The notes: generated by a model not told the origin, from the letters alone. A stretch of 64,000 nucleotides of DNA from Yinghuangia sp051388915 (GCF_051388915.1 NZ_JBPKBH010000005.1:62001-126000); one strand, 5' to 3'; positions 17,036 through 26,038 are shown, numbered from the stretch's first letter. Program-made: numbers and translations.

Positions 17036-19779
17036 GCGGACCCCGCCTCGCCGGTGTCCCGGCCGGTCAGCGCGCGGACCCGATCGCCGTCCACGACGTA
17101 CACGAACGCGCCGGACACCACCGGGGCGACCATCGTCAGCGTGCCGTACCAGGCGCGCCACCACCACAGTTCGCGGCCGTCCGCGCGGTCCAGGACGATG
17201 AGCACCGAATCGCTGTGCGAACGCACGCACACCAGCGGTCCGTCGGCCAACACCGGCAGCGTGCGGTCGAGTTGGCCGCCGACCGCGTCGAGGGGGCGGC
17301 GCGCGGGGATGGGGTCGCTCGTCCAGCGCACCGAACCGTCGGCGAGGTCGACGGCGTGCACGCGCCGGTCCTCACCGCGCAGGTACGCCTCCGCGGAGTC
17401 GACGGCGAGCGACAGCCCCGCGGTCCCGCCGGACCAAGGGGTGCTCCACAGTTGCGCGGCCTGCGCGGGGCGCAGCGCGCGGAACTCGCCGCCGCCGAGG
17501 ACGAAGAGGACACCGTTCTCCAGGACCGCGGTGTCCCCCGGGCTGATGTCGCGGTGCACGAGACCGCCGTTCTCGGCGGCGCGGACGACGTACGAGCCGA
17601 CCTCGGCGGTCCCGGGCCGGAAGCGGGCGCAGAGCACCCAGCCGCGGTCCACCGCCGTGACGATGGAGTCCTCCGCGTCGTCGTGCCAGAGGAGTTCACC
17701 TGTCCGCGGGTCGAGGGCGCGCATCGGTTCGCGGCCGTCGCCGCTCAGGTAGACCGCGCCCGCGTCGTCCCGGGTGAACGCGGTGCGGCGCGGCTCCCTG
17801 CGGTTCCACAGCAACTCGCCGGTGGCCGGGTCGAGTCCGAAGATCTCGGTGTGCCCGCCGATCGCGGCGAGGACGCCCGCGGCCGGCTCGAAGACCGCGT
17901 GCAGGCGGAACGCCCGTTCCGCACGGGCGAGTCGGGAGGTGCCGCGAGCCCACAGACCGCGCGCGGCGGCGACGTCGGTACGCCAGCGCTCGGTCCCGGT
18001 GGCGGCGTCCAGCAGGGCGAGGCGGGTGCCCTGGGTGACGTGGACGTGCCCGTCCCGCGGTTCGCCGACGATGCGCCAGCCGGGCTTGCTCCACACCGGT
18101 TCACCGGTCGCGGGGGCCAGCGCGACAAGGCTGTCACCCCCGGCGAAGACGAGCCCGTCGGACATGAAAAGGCTCTGCACACCGGGGACTTCGCGCGTCC
18201 AGAGGCACTGCGCCCCCAACGCGGCGGCCTGGTCGGGGGAGGGAGAGGCGGATAACCCGGGGGTGGCGACGGCGGGGTGCCCGGGGCCGCCGGACGCGCC
18301 GTGCCCGTCATGTGCGCGGTGCTCGCCGTCGCGGGAGTCGTGCGCGGAACTGCCGACCGACCCGCGAGCGTCGTCGCGCGTGGCACTGCCCTTGACGACG
18401 TCGGCCGTATCGCGGGCTGCGCCGCGCGCGGTGTCTGCTGCGGCGTCGCCGTAACCGTCGCGCGTGGCACCACGGGACTTGTCGTGGACTGCGTCGCCGG
18501 CGCTGTCGTGCCTGGAACTGCTGCCTGAGCCGCGGGCGCCGGCGCGCGCGGCGTCTGCGGCGGCGTCGCGCGCGGTCGCGAGCTGACCGGCGTCGTGCGC
18601 GAGGCCGTCTTCCGGGACGAGTCGAGGCCCGGATTCCCGCTCCCGGGCGTCCGGCGTCGGCCCTGCGGTCCGCCGCCCGCGGCCACCCGCCGCGGCGCTT
18701 CCCGCGCCCGCGGAGCGCTTCCCGGCCGGCTTCGGCCCGGTCGTGGACGTCCCGGTCTCGGTGGCCGGCGCGGCCGGCACGACGGCGGCGGTGGCCTGTC
18801 CGACCGCCGTGCCCTGCCGGGTCCGCGGGATCGCCCCCAGGGCCGGGGCACCGCCCGCCGGCCCCATCGCGGCGGGTGCGCGCGGGGGATGCGGCAGTGC
18901 CGCGTCCGAGCCGGTCGGCGGTTCGTCCTGCCCGATGCCCTCCGCGTGCGCGCTGATCACCCGTCGCGCGGCCCTCGGCAGGTGCGTCGCCAGTTCGCCG
19001 CCGGGGCGGCCCAGTTGGGCGACGACCTGCGCGACAGTCGCCCGCGACTCCGGCACCGGGTCGAGCAGCCGCGCGGCCAACTGCGCCACACCGTCCGGGA
19101 GATCCGCCGTCGGAACGTCGGCCAGCACGTCCCGCGGATCCGGCCCCTCCGGCAGGTGCCCGCGAACGCACAGAATCAGCAACACACCCAGCGCGTAGGC
19201 GTCCGCCGCCAATGTGGCCTCCGCACCGCCCTCCGGGGGCGCGAACGCCGGGCCGGTCAGCGGCACCGCCGCGCCGCCGGACCGCGCCGAACCGCCGAAC
19301 ACGCGGGCCAGCCCGCCGTCCACGAGCTGCGCCGTGCTGACGGTCAGCAGCACGTTGCCGGGCGTCACGCCACCGTGCGGCAGCTCCGCGTCGTGCATGG
19401 CGGCGAGGCCGCGGGCGACACCGGCGACGATGCGCAGCGCCGCGTGCGGCAGCGGGCCGCCCGCGGCAAGGACCTCGACGAGCGAGGCGCCGGGGACGTA
19501 CCGGCGTGCGTACCAGGGCCGGACGTCGTCCGCCCGCCAGTCCACGATGCGCCCGGCGCCGAGGTTGCGCACGCGCGAGAGGTCGCCCATGACCCCGGCG
19601 AACCGCGTCGCGAAGTCCGGGTCGGCGCGCAGCAGGTGAGGGTGGGTCACTTTGACGGCCAACCGTTTGCCCTGCGGCGTCCTGGCCATGAACACCCGGC
19701 CGAATCCACCCGTGCCCAGCACGCCGACCAACTCGTGGTCGCCCAGGCGGTGCGGATCCCCCGGTTCCAGGTCACGCAT
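17032..19779 (-). CDS. Pseudokinase with PQQ-type beta-propeller domain
   Basis: About 915 residues. Residues 10-270 are a Ser/Thr-kinase fold with glycine loop GTGGFG (22-27) and AVK lysine (K43). The catalytic HRDLKPxN is changed to HGGVTPGN (135-142), losing both the catalytic Asp and Lys, and DFG reads DGG (154-156); the alpha-C Glu is not evident. Activity is therefore unlikely. Residues ~290-520 are low complexity (Ala/Asp/Gly/Ser-rich, presumably disordered). The last ~370 residues are PQQ-like propeller blades with repeated TGE-x-x-W motifs. No TM helix is obvious. ATG 19779 is favoured as the family N-terminus (19809 and 19848 also possible). Coupled to the AftB-like fragment downstream. 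Confidence 0.85.
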   Translation of the reverse strand: MRDLEPGDPHRLGDHELVGVLGTGGFGRVFMARTPQGKRLAVKVTHPHLLRADPDFATRFAGVMGDLSRVRNLGAGRIVDWRADDVRPWYARRYVPGASLVEVLAAGGPLPHAALRIVAGVARGLAAMHDAELPHGGVTPGNVLLTVSTAQLVDGGLARVFGGSARSGGAAVPLTGPAFAPPEGGAEATLAADAYALGVLLILCVRGHLPEGPDPRDVLADVPTADLPDGVAQLAARLLDPVPESRATVAQVVAQLGRPGGELATHLPRAARRVISAHAEGIGQDEPPTGSDAALPHPPRAPAAMGPAGGAPALGAIPRTRQGTAVGQATAAVVPAAPATETGTSTTGPKPAGKRSAGAGSAAAGGRGRRTAGPTPDARERESGPRLVPEDGLAHDAGQLATARDAAADAARAGARGSGSSSRHDSAGDAVHDKSRGATRDGYGDAAADTARGAARDTADVVKGSATRDDARGSVGSSAHDSRDGEHRAHDGHGASGGPGHPAVATPGLSASPSPDQAAALGAQCLWTREVPGVQSLFMSDGLVFAGGDSLVALAPATGEPVWSKPGWRIVGEPRDGHVHVTQGTRLALLDAATGTERWRTDVAAARGLWARGTSRLARAERAFRLHAVFEPAAGVLAAIGGHTEIFGLDPATGELLWNRREPRRTAFTRDDAGAVYLSGDGREPMRALDPRTGELLWHDDAEDSIVTAVDRGWVLCARFRPGTAEVGSYVVRAAENGGLVHRDISPGDTAVLENGVLFVLGGGEFRALRPAQAAQLWSTPWSGGTAGLSLAVDSAEAYLRGEDRRVHAVDLADGSVRWTSDPIPARRPLDAVGGQLDRTLPVLADGPLVCVRSHSDSVLIVLDRADGRELWWWRAWYGTLTMVAPVVSGAFVYVVDGDRVRALTGRDTGEAGSA

Positions 19780-19864
19780 GGCGAAGACGCTATCCGACGG
19801 ACGGGGCATGCCACATCCGCCTCGGCCGCCGGACACGCCGCTCGTCACCGCGCCGGACCACCGG

Positions 19865-19877
19865 TACCCTGTCTGAC
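19865..19877 (+). promoter_or_regulatory. -10 element for a leaderless GNAT-VOC transcript
   Basis: TACCCT (19865-19870) fits TANNNT and lies 7 nt before the GTG start, and no Shine-Dalgarno sequence is present. It sits in the 98-bp divergent space shared with the pseudokinase gene. Confidence 0.5.
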
Positions 19878-20705
19878 GTGCGAACTTTCCGCCCGGGCAA
19901 GGAAGCCGACCTCGAAACGATCATCACACTGGAGGCCGAACCGGACGCGGCCCGCTGGCTGTGCGAGATCGGGCGCACCTGGCATGCCCTGGCGCTGGCC
20001 GACCCCGCGCAGGAGCACGTGGTCGTGCTCGCGGACGACCGGGTCGTGGGGTTCGGTGTGCTCGCCGGGCTCGCCCGGGAGGACAAGGCCGTCGAGGTGC
20101 GCCGCATCGTGGTCGGTCCCGCGCATGCCGGACGCGGGCACGGGCGGGCGCTGCTGCGGGAGTTGGTGGGCCGGGCGTACGCGGTCCACGGCGCGCGGCG
20201 CGTCTGGCTCGACGTCAAGGCGGGCAACGACCGCGCCCACGGCCTCTACCTGGACGAGGGGTTCGTCGACGAACCCGACGCCGGGGCCGCGCCGTTCGTC
20301 GAGGCGGACGGGACGGTCACGCCGCTGATCGTGATGGGCCATGCGCCGGGGCTCGCACGGTTCGGCGCCGAGTTCCAGGAGGTCGTGGTCGACTGCGCGG
20401 AGCCGTACCGCCTCGCGGTGTTCTGGGCGCGGGTGTTGGGCGGCGAACCGGTCGGCCGGGACGCGTCCTGGGCGTACGTCGATCCGCCCGGCAGGCCGCG
20501 CGTCGCCTTCCAGCGCGTGCCGGAGGGCAAGTCCGGCAAGAACCGGCTGCATCTGGACGTCTCCGTGTCCGACATCCCCGCCGCCACCCGCGCGGTCGAA
20601 CTCCTGGGCGCGGTACGCCTGGGCGGCATCGTCCGGGACGACCAGGGCGCCTTCCAGGTCCTGCGCGACCCCGAGGGCAACGAGTTCTGCCTCGTCGGCG
20701 ACTGA
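19878..20705 (+). CDS. GNAT acetyltransferase fused to a VOC (glyoxalase-like) domain
   Basis: 275 residues. Residues 1-150 are a GNAT domain with the acetyl-CoA loop (IVVGPAHAGRGHGRALL, the R/Q-x-x-G-x-G/A pattern) and the usual N-D-R-A-x-x-L-Y-x-x-x-G-F element (GNDRAHGLYLDEGF). Residues ~158-275 are a VOC domain of the glyoxalase-like_6 type (FQEVVVDCAEPYRLAVFWARVLG, KNRLHLDVSV, DPEGNEFCL). The fusion suggests acetylation plus binding or sequestration of the same small molecule, as in some resistance proteins; the substrate is not predictable. It diverges from the pseudokinase gene. Confidence 0.88.
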   Translation: MRTFRPGKEADLETIITLEAEPDAARWLCEIGRTWHALALADPAQEHVVVLADDRVVGFGVLAGLAREDKAVEVRRIVVGPAHAGRGHGRALLRELVGRAYAVHGARRVWLDVKAGNDRAHGLYLDEGFVDEPDAGAAPFVEADGTVTPLIVMGHAPGLARFGAEFQEVVVDCAEPYRLAVFWARVLGGEPVGRDASWAYVDPPGRPRVAFQRVPEGKSGKNRLHLDVSVSDIPAATRAVELLGAVRLGGIVRDDQGAFQVLRDPEGNEFCLVGD

Positions 20706-20977
20706 GCGGCGCGTCCCGCCGCCGTTCGCCGAGCCAACGGGCAGGCGGACGGGCGCGCACCCGGGCAACGGGGCAGCGGGGCGAGGGCAGACAGGCAACC
20801 GGGCAGACGGGCGAACGGCCCCGGGGAATGTGAGGGGAGTACCGCAGCATCGCGGCGCCGGGCTCCAATAGCGTCCTGCGGGGGCGGGATCCACGGGCGC
20901 GCAGACGCGTCGCCGGGGTCCCGGCGCGCCCTGTGCGCGAACCGCCCCTCATCCATCGACTCACGGGGAGTTCCACC

Positions 20978-21634
20978 ATGCCTGGACGAAGCAGATCCGC
21001 GCGCCTGCGCAGCGGGGCCGCCGCCGCCGGACTCGTCGGCGCGCTCGCCCTCACCTCGACCGCCTGCGGAGTCATCGACAAGGACAAGAAGAAGAACAAG
21101 AGCACGTCGACGCCGAAGGCGGGCGCGCCCGTCAAGGCGCCGGACGACGACGACCCGCCCGCCGCGCCGGTACCGAACGCACCCGTGCCGCAGGCGACTC
21201 CGAAGACCACGGGCGGTCCCGTGACGATGCCGGAGGTGTGCGCCGTACTCCCGGTCGACGCGGTCTCCCCCGTGCTGGGCACGACCGTGGTGTCGAAGCC
21301 CGACAACATCCCCTTCACCTGCGACTACCGCGGCCCGGACGGCAAGTCCGTCCTGTCGACCACCCGCACGATGGTCACGGTGTTCAAGGCGGGCGACGAC
21401 ATCGCGCCGATCGAGGAGGCGGTCGCCGAGAACAACGGCACCCGCATCGACGCGGAGGTGGGCGTACCCGCCGCCGTCTACACCCGGGGCACGCTGAAGA
21501 CGCTGATCCTCATGGTCGAGCTCGACGCCAAGAACCTGTTGAAGGTCACCATCGCGCCCGAGGGCACCGCCAAGAACCTCGACCAGGCCAAGCTGGTGGC
21601 ACTCGCGAAGTCCGTTGTCACCACGGTCGGCTGA
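20978..21634 (+). CDS. DUF3558-like secreted lipoprotein
   Basis: 218 residues from ATG 20978 (GGGGAG 7 nt upstream). Basic N-terminus, hydrophobic stretch and lipobox LTSTAC give a diacylglyceryl-Cys anchor. A charged KDKKKNK and a Pro/Asp-rich linker follow. The globular part begins MPEVCAVLPVDAVSPVLG and contains a second Cys in PFTCDYRG, the C-x(n)-LG-x(n)-C-x-Y/W pattern of DUF3558 lipoproteins. The role is unknown, presumably at the cell surface. The 272 bp before it contain only short GGGCAGACGGGC-like repeats. Confidence 0.8.
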   Translation: MPGRSRSARLRSGAAAAGLVGALALTSTACGVIDKDKKKNKSTSTPKAGAPVKAPDDDDPPAAPVPNAPVPQATPKTTGGPVTMPEVCAVLPVDAVSPVLGTTVVSKPDNIPFTCDYRGPDGKSVLSTTRTMVTVFKAGDDIAPIEEAVAENNGTRIDAEVGVPAAVYTRGTLKTLILMVELDAKNLLKVTIAPEGTAKNLDQAKLVALAKSVVTTVG

Positions 21635-21746
21635 CGAGGCGACATAACGCAGGGACCAATCCGTCGGCACACCCGTCGCGACGTGCCGTCCGGCGGCCCG
21701 CCGTCGGGGCGATCGGCCCGGGACGACCCGCGCCGCGTGACCGCGA

Positions 21747-22529
21747 TCAGGCGGCGTTGGGGTGGGCGGCCGACCTGGGACCCATGGCGTTGACGCGCTC
21801 GGGCGGGCGGAGCCGCACCATGCGGCGGGTGCCCCAGAGGCGGTCGTAGGCGTACGTCATATGGATCCCCGCGCTCAGCACCGCTCGGCGGGCGCGCGAC
21901 CAGTTGAGCAGAGTCCCCATCCGTGCCATCACCGCGAGGCTGACGTCGCGGTTGACCTTGATCTCGGCGCGGGCGGTCTTCTGGAGGGCCCGCTTGACCG
22001 CCGTTCCGCCGCCCGCCGCGGTGCGCCGCAGCAACTCCTCGTGGCAGTACGCGAGGTGGTTCTCCTCGTCGTCGCAGATCATCCGGATGCCGCGGCCGAT
22101 ATCGGGGTCGTCGCCGAGGTAGCGCCGCAGCAGGCGCATGTCCTCGGCGGCGCGCTGCTCGGTGACGCGCGAGTGCACGAGGTATTCGACGATGTCGGCG
22201 TCGGTCATCGGCTCGTCGCGGCGCAGGCGCTCGTGGGCGAGGCCGATGCCCTGGCGTTCGAGCAGCATGCAGTAGTCGGCCTCCGGCGGCACCTCGACCG
22301 GGTCGAGGCCGCGTCGGTGGAGCATGGCGTTGAAGATGCGCCCGTGCTTGTCCTCGTCGGCGCCGTGCCGCGCGACCTTGGGCGCGAGCTCCGGGTCGGG
22401 GACGAGCGCGGCGATCCGCCCGTTCTCCCAGCCGCCCTGGCTCTCGCCCTTGGCCGCGATGCTGCAAAACAGGCGGAACGCGTCGTCGTCCCGGTGGATC
22501 TCCTGAAGAATGCCGCGTGCGCTGAGCAT
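21747..22529 (-). CDS. Ferritin-like diiron-fold protein
   Basis: 260 residues from ATG 22529. All-helical, with ferritin-like carboxylate/His motifs: ADEDKHGRIFN (E-x-x-H), EQRAAEDMR, and DDEENHLAYCHEE (E-x-x-H). The C-terminal ~60 residues are basic (NWSRARRAV, RRMVRLRPP). Such proteins act as oxygenases, rubrerythrin-like peroxidases or iron stores; the two E-x-x-H motifs support a di-metal centre. It is convergent with the lipoprotein gene and 117 bp downstream of the MFS gene on the same strand. The specific function is unknown. Confidence 0.75.
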   Translation of the reverse strand: MLSARGILQEIHRDDDAFRLFCSIAAKGESQGGWENGRIAALVPDPELAPKVARHGADEDKHGRIFNAMLHRRGLDPVEVPPEADYCMLLERQGIGLAHERLRRDEPMTDADIVEYLVHSRVTEQRAAEDMRLLRRYLGDDPDIGRGIRMICDDEENHLAYCHEELLRRTAAGGGTAVKRALQKTARAEIKVNRDVSLAVMARMGTLLNWSRARRAVLSAGIHMTYAYDRLWGTRRMVRLRPPERVNAMGPRSAAHPNAA

Positions 22530-22646
22530 GGTCGGCCACCCTTCCCCGCAGGTACCGCATAACCACAAATTGACCGCAGACAGCAACAACGGTAACGCAA
22601 CCCTGAGTGACTGTCCTGTCAACGCTCCGTGGCCGAAACCTTACTC

Positions 22647-24167
22647 TCAGCCCATCGCGGCGCCTTCGGCCTGCTCGGGGCGGGTCTCGGGGCGGGCGCG
22701 GCCGGGTACGGCGGCGGGCGGCCCGGGCCGGTTCCCGCGCACCAGCAGGATGACGAGGAGGCCCGCGGCGAGGCCGACCGCGCCGGACATGAGGACGACG
22801 GCGTCCAGGCCCGAGGCGTACGCCGAATCGGCGGCGCCCGGCGGCAGCCCGGCCTCGCCGCCGCGCTCGGTGAGGCGGGTCGCCGCGGCGTGCGCGCCGG
22901 CGACGTCCGCGTCGCGCAGGACGCCTTCGGCGCGACCCTGGAACACCACCCCGGTCACCGCGACGCCGAGGGCGAAGCCGAGCTGGCGGAACGTGTTGAG
23001 CGCGCCGCCCGCCATCCCGGCCCGCTCCGGCGGCACGGTGGTGAGGATCGCCGAGGCCAGCGCGGGTGTGCCGAGGCCGACGCCGACGCCCGCGGTGAGC
23101 AGACCGGGCAGAAGGACCGTCCAGTCGGATCCGGCGTCGATGCGGGTGAGGAGGAGGCCGCCGGCGCCGATGAACAGCAGTCCGCCGCCGATCGTCCAGC
23201 GCGCCGGGACCTCGTGCAGCAACCGCCCTGCGGCGCCCGCGACCACGAACGCGACGACGGCCAGCGGCGCGAGCATCAGTCCCGCGCGCACCGGGCTGTT
23301 GCCGAGGTGTGTCTGAAGCCACAGGGACACCTGCGGCATCCACGCGAACGCGGCGATCTGGAGGGCGAGTCCGGCGACCAGGATGCCGGTGAAGGAGCGG
23401 TCGCGCAGCAGCCGCAGGTCGAGCATCGGCGCGGCGGCGCGGCGCTCGACGACCGCGAACAGCACCACGGCGAGGGCGGCCACGGCGAAGGCGGCGCGGA
23501 CCGTGCCGTCGTCCCAGCCGTGTTCGCCGGCCCGGATGAAGGCGTACGTCAGCGCCCCGGCGGCGAGCGTGAACACCGCCGCGCCCGGGACGTCGACCCG
23601 CGTCGTCCGGTCGCCGTGCGACTCGCGCAGCAGGCGCAGCGCGAGGACCAGGGCGGCGGCGCCGACCGGCAGGTTGACCAGGAAGATCGCCCGCCAGCCG
23701 ACGTGTTCGGTCAGCAGCCCGCCGAGCACCGGGCCGAGGGCGGCGGAGGCACCGGCCACCGCGCCCCAGATCCCGAAGGCGACACCGCGGTCGCGGCCCT
23801 GGTACGCGTCCCCGATGAGCGCGATGGCCGTCGCCAGCATCGCCGCCCCGCCGACGCCCTGGACGACGCGCGCGGCCACCAGCGTCCCGGTGCCGGGAGC
23901 GGCGCCGCACAGCAGCGAGGCGGCGGTGAACACGACGAGGCCGACCGCGTACACGCGTTTGCGTCCCACGATGTCGGCCAGCGCGCCGACGCCGAGCAGC
24001 AGGGCGGCGAGGGCCAGGGCGTAGGCGTCGACGACCCATTGCAGGTCGGCGTAGGTGGAGTCGGTGTCGTCGGCGATGTCCGGCAGCGCGACGAGCACGA
24101 CGGTGGTGTCGACGAGGAGCATGAACGCCCCGAGGCATACCGCTATGAGCGGTCCCCATTTGCGCAT
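22647..24167 (-). CDS. MFS drug exporter, DHA2 (14-TM, EmrB/QacA) family
   Basis: 506 residues. It starts MRKWGPLIAVCLGAFMLLVD with the DHA2 motif D1 (LVDTTVVLVALPDI), then motif A (GALADIVGRKR) and motif C-like GPVLGGLL in TM5. About 14 TM helices are expected. A basic, Pro-rich tail ends the protein. It is a proton-driven exporter of amphipathic compounds. ATG 24167 is chosen on the family N-terminus. It diverges from the Lrp-type regulator 117 bp away, a standard regulator/exporter pairing. Confidence 0.92.
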   Translation of the reverse strand: MRKWGPLIAVCLGAFMLLVDTTVVLVALPDIADDTDSTYADLQWVVDAYALALAALLLGVGALADIVGRKRVYAVGLVVFTAASLLCGAAPGTGTLVAARVVQGVGGAAMLATAIALIGDAYQGRDRGVAFGIWGAVAGASAALGPVLGGLLTEHVGWRAIFLVNLPVGAAALVLALRLLRESHGDRTTRVDVPGAAVFTLAAGALTYAFIRAGEHGWDDGTVRAAFAVAALAVVLFAVVERRAAAPMLDLRLLRDRSFTGILVAGLALQIAAFAWMPQVSLWLQTHLGNSPVRAGLMLAPLAVVAFVVAGAAGRLLHEVPARWTIGGGLLFIGAGGLLLTRIDAGSDWTVLLPGLLTAGVGVGLGTPALASAILTTVPPERAGMAGGALNTFRQLGFALGVAVTGVVFQGRAEGVLRDADVAGAHAAATRLTERGGEAGLPPGAADSAYASGLDAVVLMSGAVGLAAGLLVILLVRGNRPGPPAAVPGRARPETRPEQAEGAAMG

Positions 24168-24242
24168 GGTGTGGTCCCGTTTCTGGGTGATGGGCCGGTA
24201 CGCCGCCACGTTCGCTCCGCCTTGTGGGGCCATCCAGCCACC

Positions 24243-24266
24243 GGCGGAATTCGCCCGGAATCCGCC
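24243..24266. promoter_or_regulatory. Candidate operator between the MFS and Lrp genes
   Basis: Imperfect inverted repeat GGCGGA (24243-24248) and TCCGCC (24261-24266) with inner TTC/GAA arms. It lies 19 bp before the Lrp start and overlaps the probable -35/-10 region of that gene. It could be the autoregulatory and exporter-controlling site. Confidence 0.35.
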
Positions 24267-24271
24267 ACGGC

Positions 24272-24284
24272 TAGGCTTCTGTGG
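24272..24284 (+). promoter_or_regulatory. -10 element for a leaderless Lrp transcript
   Basis: TAGGCT (24272-24277) lies 7 nt before ATG 24285, with no ribosome-binding site between them, the third such arrangement in this window. Confidence 0.45.
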
Positions 24285-25334
24285 ATGGAAACCTCCACAC
24301 CGGTGCGGTCGGCCGTGGTCCTCGACGACATCGACCGTGCCGTCATCCACGCGCTGGAGATCGACGGCCGCGCGCCGTTCGCGCGGATCGCCGGAGTCGT
24401 CGGCGTGTCCGAGCAGACCGTGGCCCGCCGCTACCGCCGCCTGCGGGGAAGCGGGGTGGCGCGCGTCGTCGGCCTCGCCAACCCGCGCCGTCTCGGCCTG
24501 ACAACGTGGGTGGTGCGGATCCGCAGCACGCCGGACGCGGCGTTCGCCATTGCCGAGGCGCTGGCGAGGCGGCCCGACACGTCGTGGGTCGAACTGACCT
24601 CGGGCGGTACGGAGATCAGTTGCGTGGCGCGGCTGCGGGGCACCGCCGATGCGGACCACCTGCTGCGGCACACGCTTCCGCGTACCCCCAAGGTCGTGGA
24701 CATCACCGCCCAGTGCGTGCTGCACATCGCCCACGGCGGGCCGCTGAGCTGGCGGGAGAAGGCAGCCTGGCTGACGCCCGATCAGGTCGCGGCGCTGGAC
24801 CCCGGTTACGGGCTGTGGAACCTCGCGGACGACGGCGAACCGACGACGGTGGAGCCGACGGAGGCGGACGTACGGCTGTTGGCGCAACTCGGGCGCGACG
24901 GGCGCTCGGGCTACGCCGAGTTGGCGTCCGCGACCGGGCAGTCGGAGTCGTGGGCCAGGCGGCGCCTGGACGAACTGCGCCGCGAGCGGCTGCTGTTCTT
25001 CGAACTGGACGCGGATCCGGCGGCGCTCGGCCACCGCACGACCGCGGCGTTGCGGATGTCCGTGCCGCCGACGCACCTCGCCGAGGTGCTGGCGGAGCTG
25101 AGCCTGCACCCGGAGGTCGTGTTCGCCGCCGCGACGACGGGCGCGACGAACGTCATCGCGGTGGCGTGCCTGCGGGACGAGGCGGAGCTGTACCGGTACC
25201 TGACGACGCGGATCGCGGCGCTGACCCGGGTCACGTCGGTGGAGACCACCACGGTGTTCCGGCTCCTCAAGCGCGAGGGCGCGATCCTGACCGCGCCGCG
25301 CCGGCCGGGCGGGGGCGGCGGGGCGGCGGGATAG
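24285..25334 (+). CDS. Duplicated Lrp/AsnC-family transcriptional regulator
   Basis: 349 residues, twice the usual Lrp length. The first unit has an HTH (DDIDRAVIHALEIDGRAPF, then VSEQTVARRYRRLRGSG) and a RAM-type ligand domain. The second HTH begins at TEADVRLLAQLGRDGRSGYA with SESWARRRLDELRRERL, followed by a second alpha/beta domain ending KREGAI. The Gly/Pro-rich tail is short. Such double proteins act as if they were covalent dimers and respond to amino acids or other small ligands. It probably controls the divergent MFS exporter. Confidence 0.88.
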   Translation: METSTPVRSAVVLDDIDRAVIHALEIDGRAPFARIAGVVGVSEQTVARRYRRLRGSGVARVVGLANPRRLGLTTWVVRIRSTPDAAFAIAEALARRPDTSWVELTSGGTEISCVARLRGTADADHLLRHTLPRTPKVVDITAQCVLHIAHGGPLSWREKAAWLTPDQVAALDPGYGLWNLADDGEPTTVEPTEADVRLLAQLGRDGRSGYAELASATGQSESWARRRLDELRRERLLFFELDADPAALGHRTTAALRMSVPPTHLAEVLAELSLHPEVVFAAATTGATNVIAVACLRDEAELYRYLTTRIAALTRVTSVETTTVFRLLKREGAILTAPRRPGGGGGAAG

Positions 25335-25447
25335 CCGGCAGGGGGCCGCGGCGGCTCGGACGGCCGCGGTCCGGCGTCCGTGCCCCTCGGATGCGACGGC
25401 GATGTGGTGTACAACGGTTCGACTGATCACGTCCGGGGAGGTTCGCG

Positions 25448-26038
25448 GTGGTGTTCGACCGGCAGGAAGTGGAGAGCGAGTTCGCCCGCTGGTGGTCGAT
25501 CGGCAACGCCGGTGAGGACTGGGCCTCCTGGGCGCGGCTGTACACCCCTGACGCGTACTACATCGACCACTTCTGGGGCCTGCTGCACGGGCCGGACGAG
25601 ATCGACCTGTGGATCCACGCGGTGATGAAGGGCGTGCCGGAGATCTACGGCGTGCTGGACTGGTACACGATCGAGAACGAGATCGTCACGTTCCATTACC
25701 GGAACCGCCGGGACAATCCGTCCGACGAGGGGCCGCCGTACTGGGACTTCGCGGGGCTCACCGTGCTCTGGTACGCGGGCGACGGGCTGTGGTCGAAGGA
25801 AGAGGACTTCTGGGACCGCACCGGCGCCCGGAACACGAGCATCGAATACGCGGCCGCGTGCGAGCGCGCCGGCCTGACCGAACCGCTCCAGCGCATGACC
25901 CGGCGCCACTGGCCCGAATCCCCTTCGTGGGCACGCCACGACGCACCGCCGTCCCCCTCCTGGCTGACCCGCGACACCGTCCCCGGCATCACCAAGCCCC
26001 GCGAACTCCGGGACCTGTTGGCCCCTTTGCGCGCCTGA
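25448..26038 (+). CDS. SnoaL-like (NTF2-fold) polyketide-cyclase/dehydratase-type protein
   Basis: 196 residues from GTG 25448, with GGGGAGG upstream. The first ~140 residues fit the NTF2-like cone: FARWWSIGNAGEDWASWARLYTPDAYYIDHFWG (helix then strand with a conserved D-x-Y-Y), DLWIHAVMKGVPE, YTIENEIVTFHYRNR and GLTVLWYAGDGLWSKEEDFWD. Related proteins often occur with lipid or steroid catabolism genes and SDR/ADH enzymes. The C-terminal ~50 residues are Pro/Arg-rich. The active residues cannot be assigned; the function is open. Confidence 0.8.
   Translation: MVFDRQEVESEFARWWSIGNAGEDWASWARLYTPDAYYIDHFWGLLHGPDEIDLWIHAVMKGVPEIYGVLDWYTIENEIVTFHYRNRRDNPSDEGPPYWDFAGLTVLWYAGDGLWSKEEDFWDRTGARNTSIEYAAACERAGLTEPLQRMTRRHWPESPSWARHDAPPSPSWLTRDTVPGITKPRELRDLLAPLRA

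Noticed and set aside
14090..17752. A very long open frame on the plus strand (1220 codons) across the AftB-like and kinase genes
   Set aside because: It is antisense to genes with clear family motifs and shows the wrong codon-position bias; long open antisense frames are expected in GC-rich DNA.
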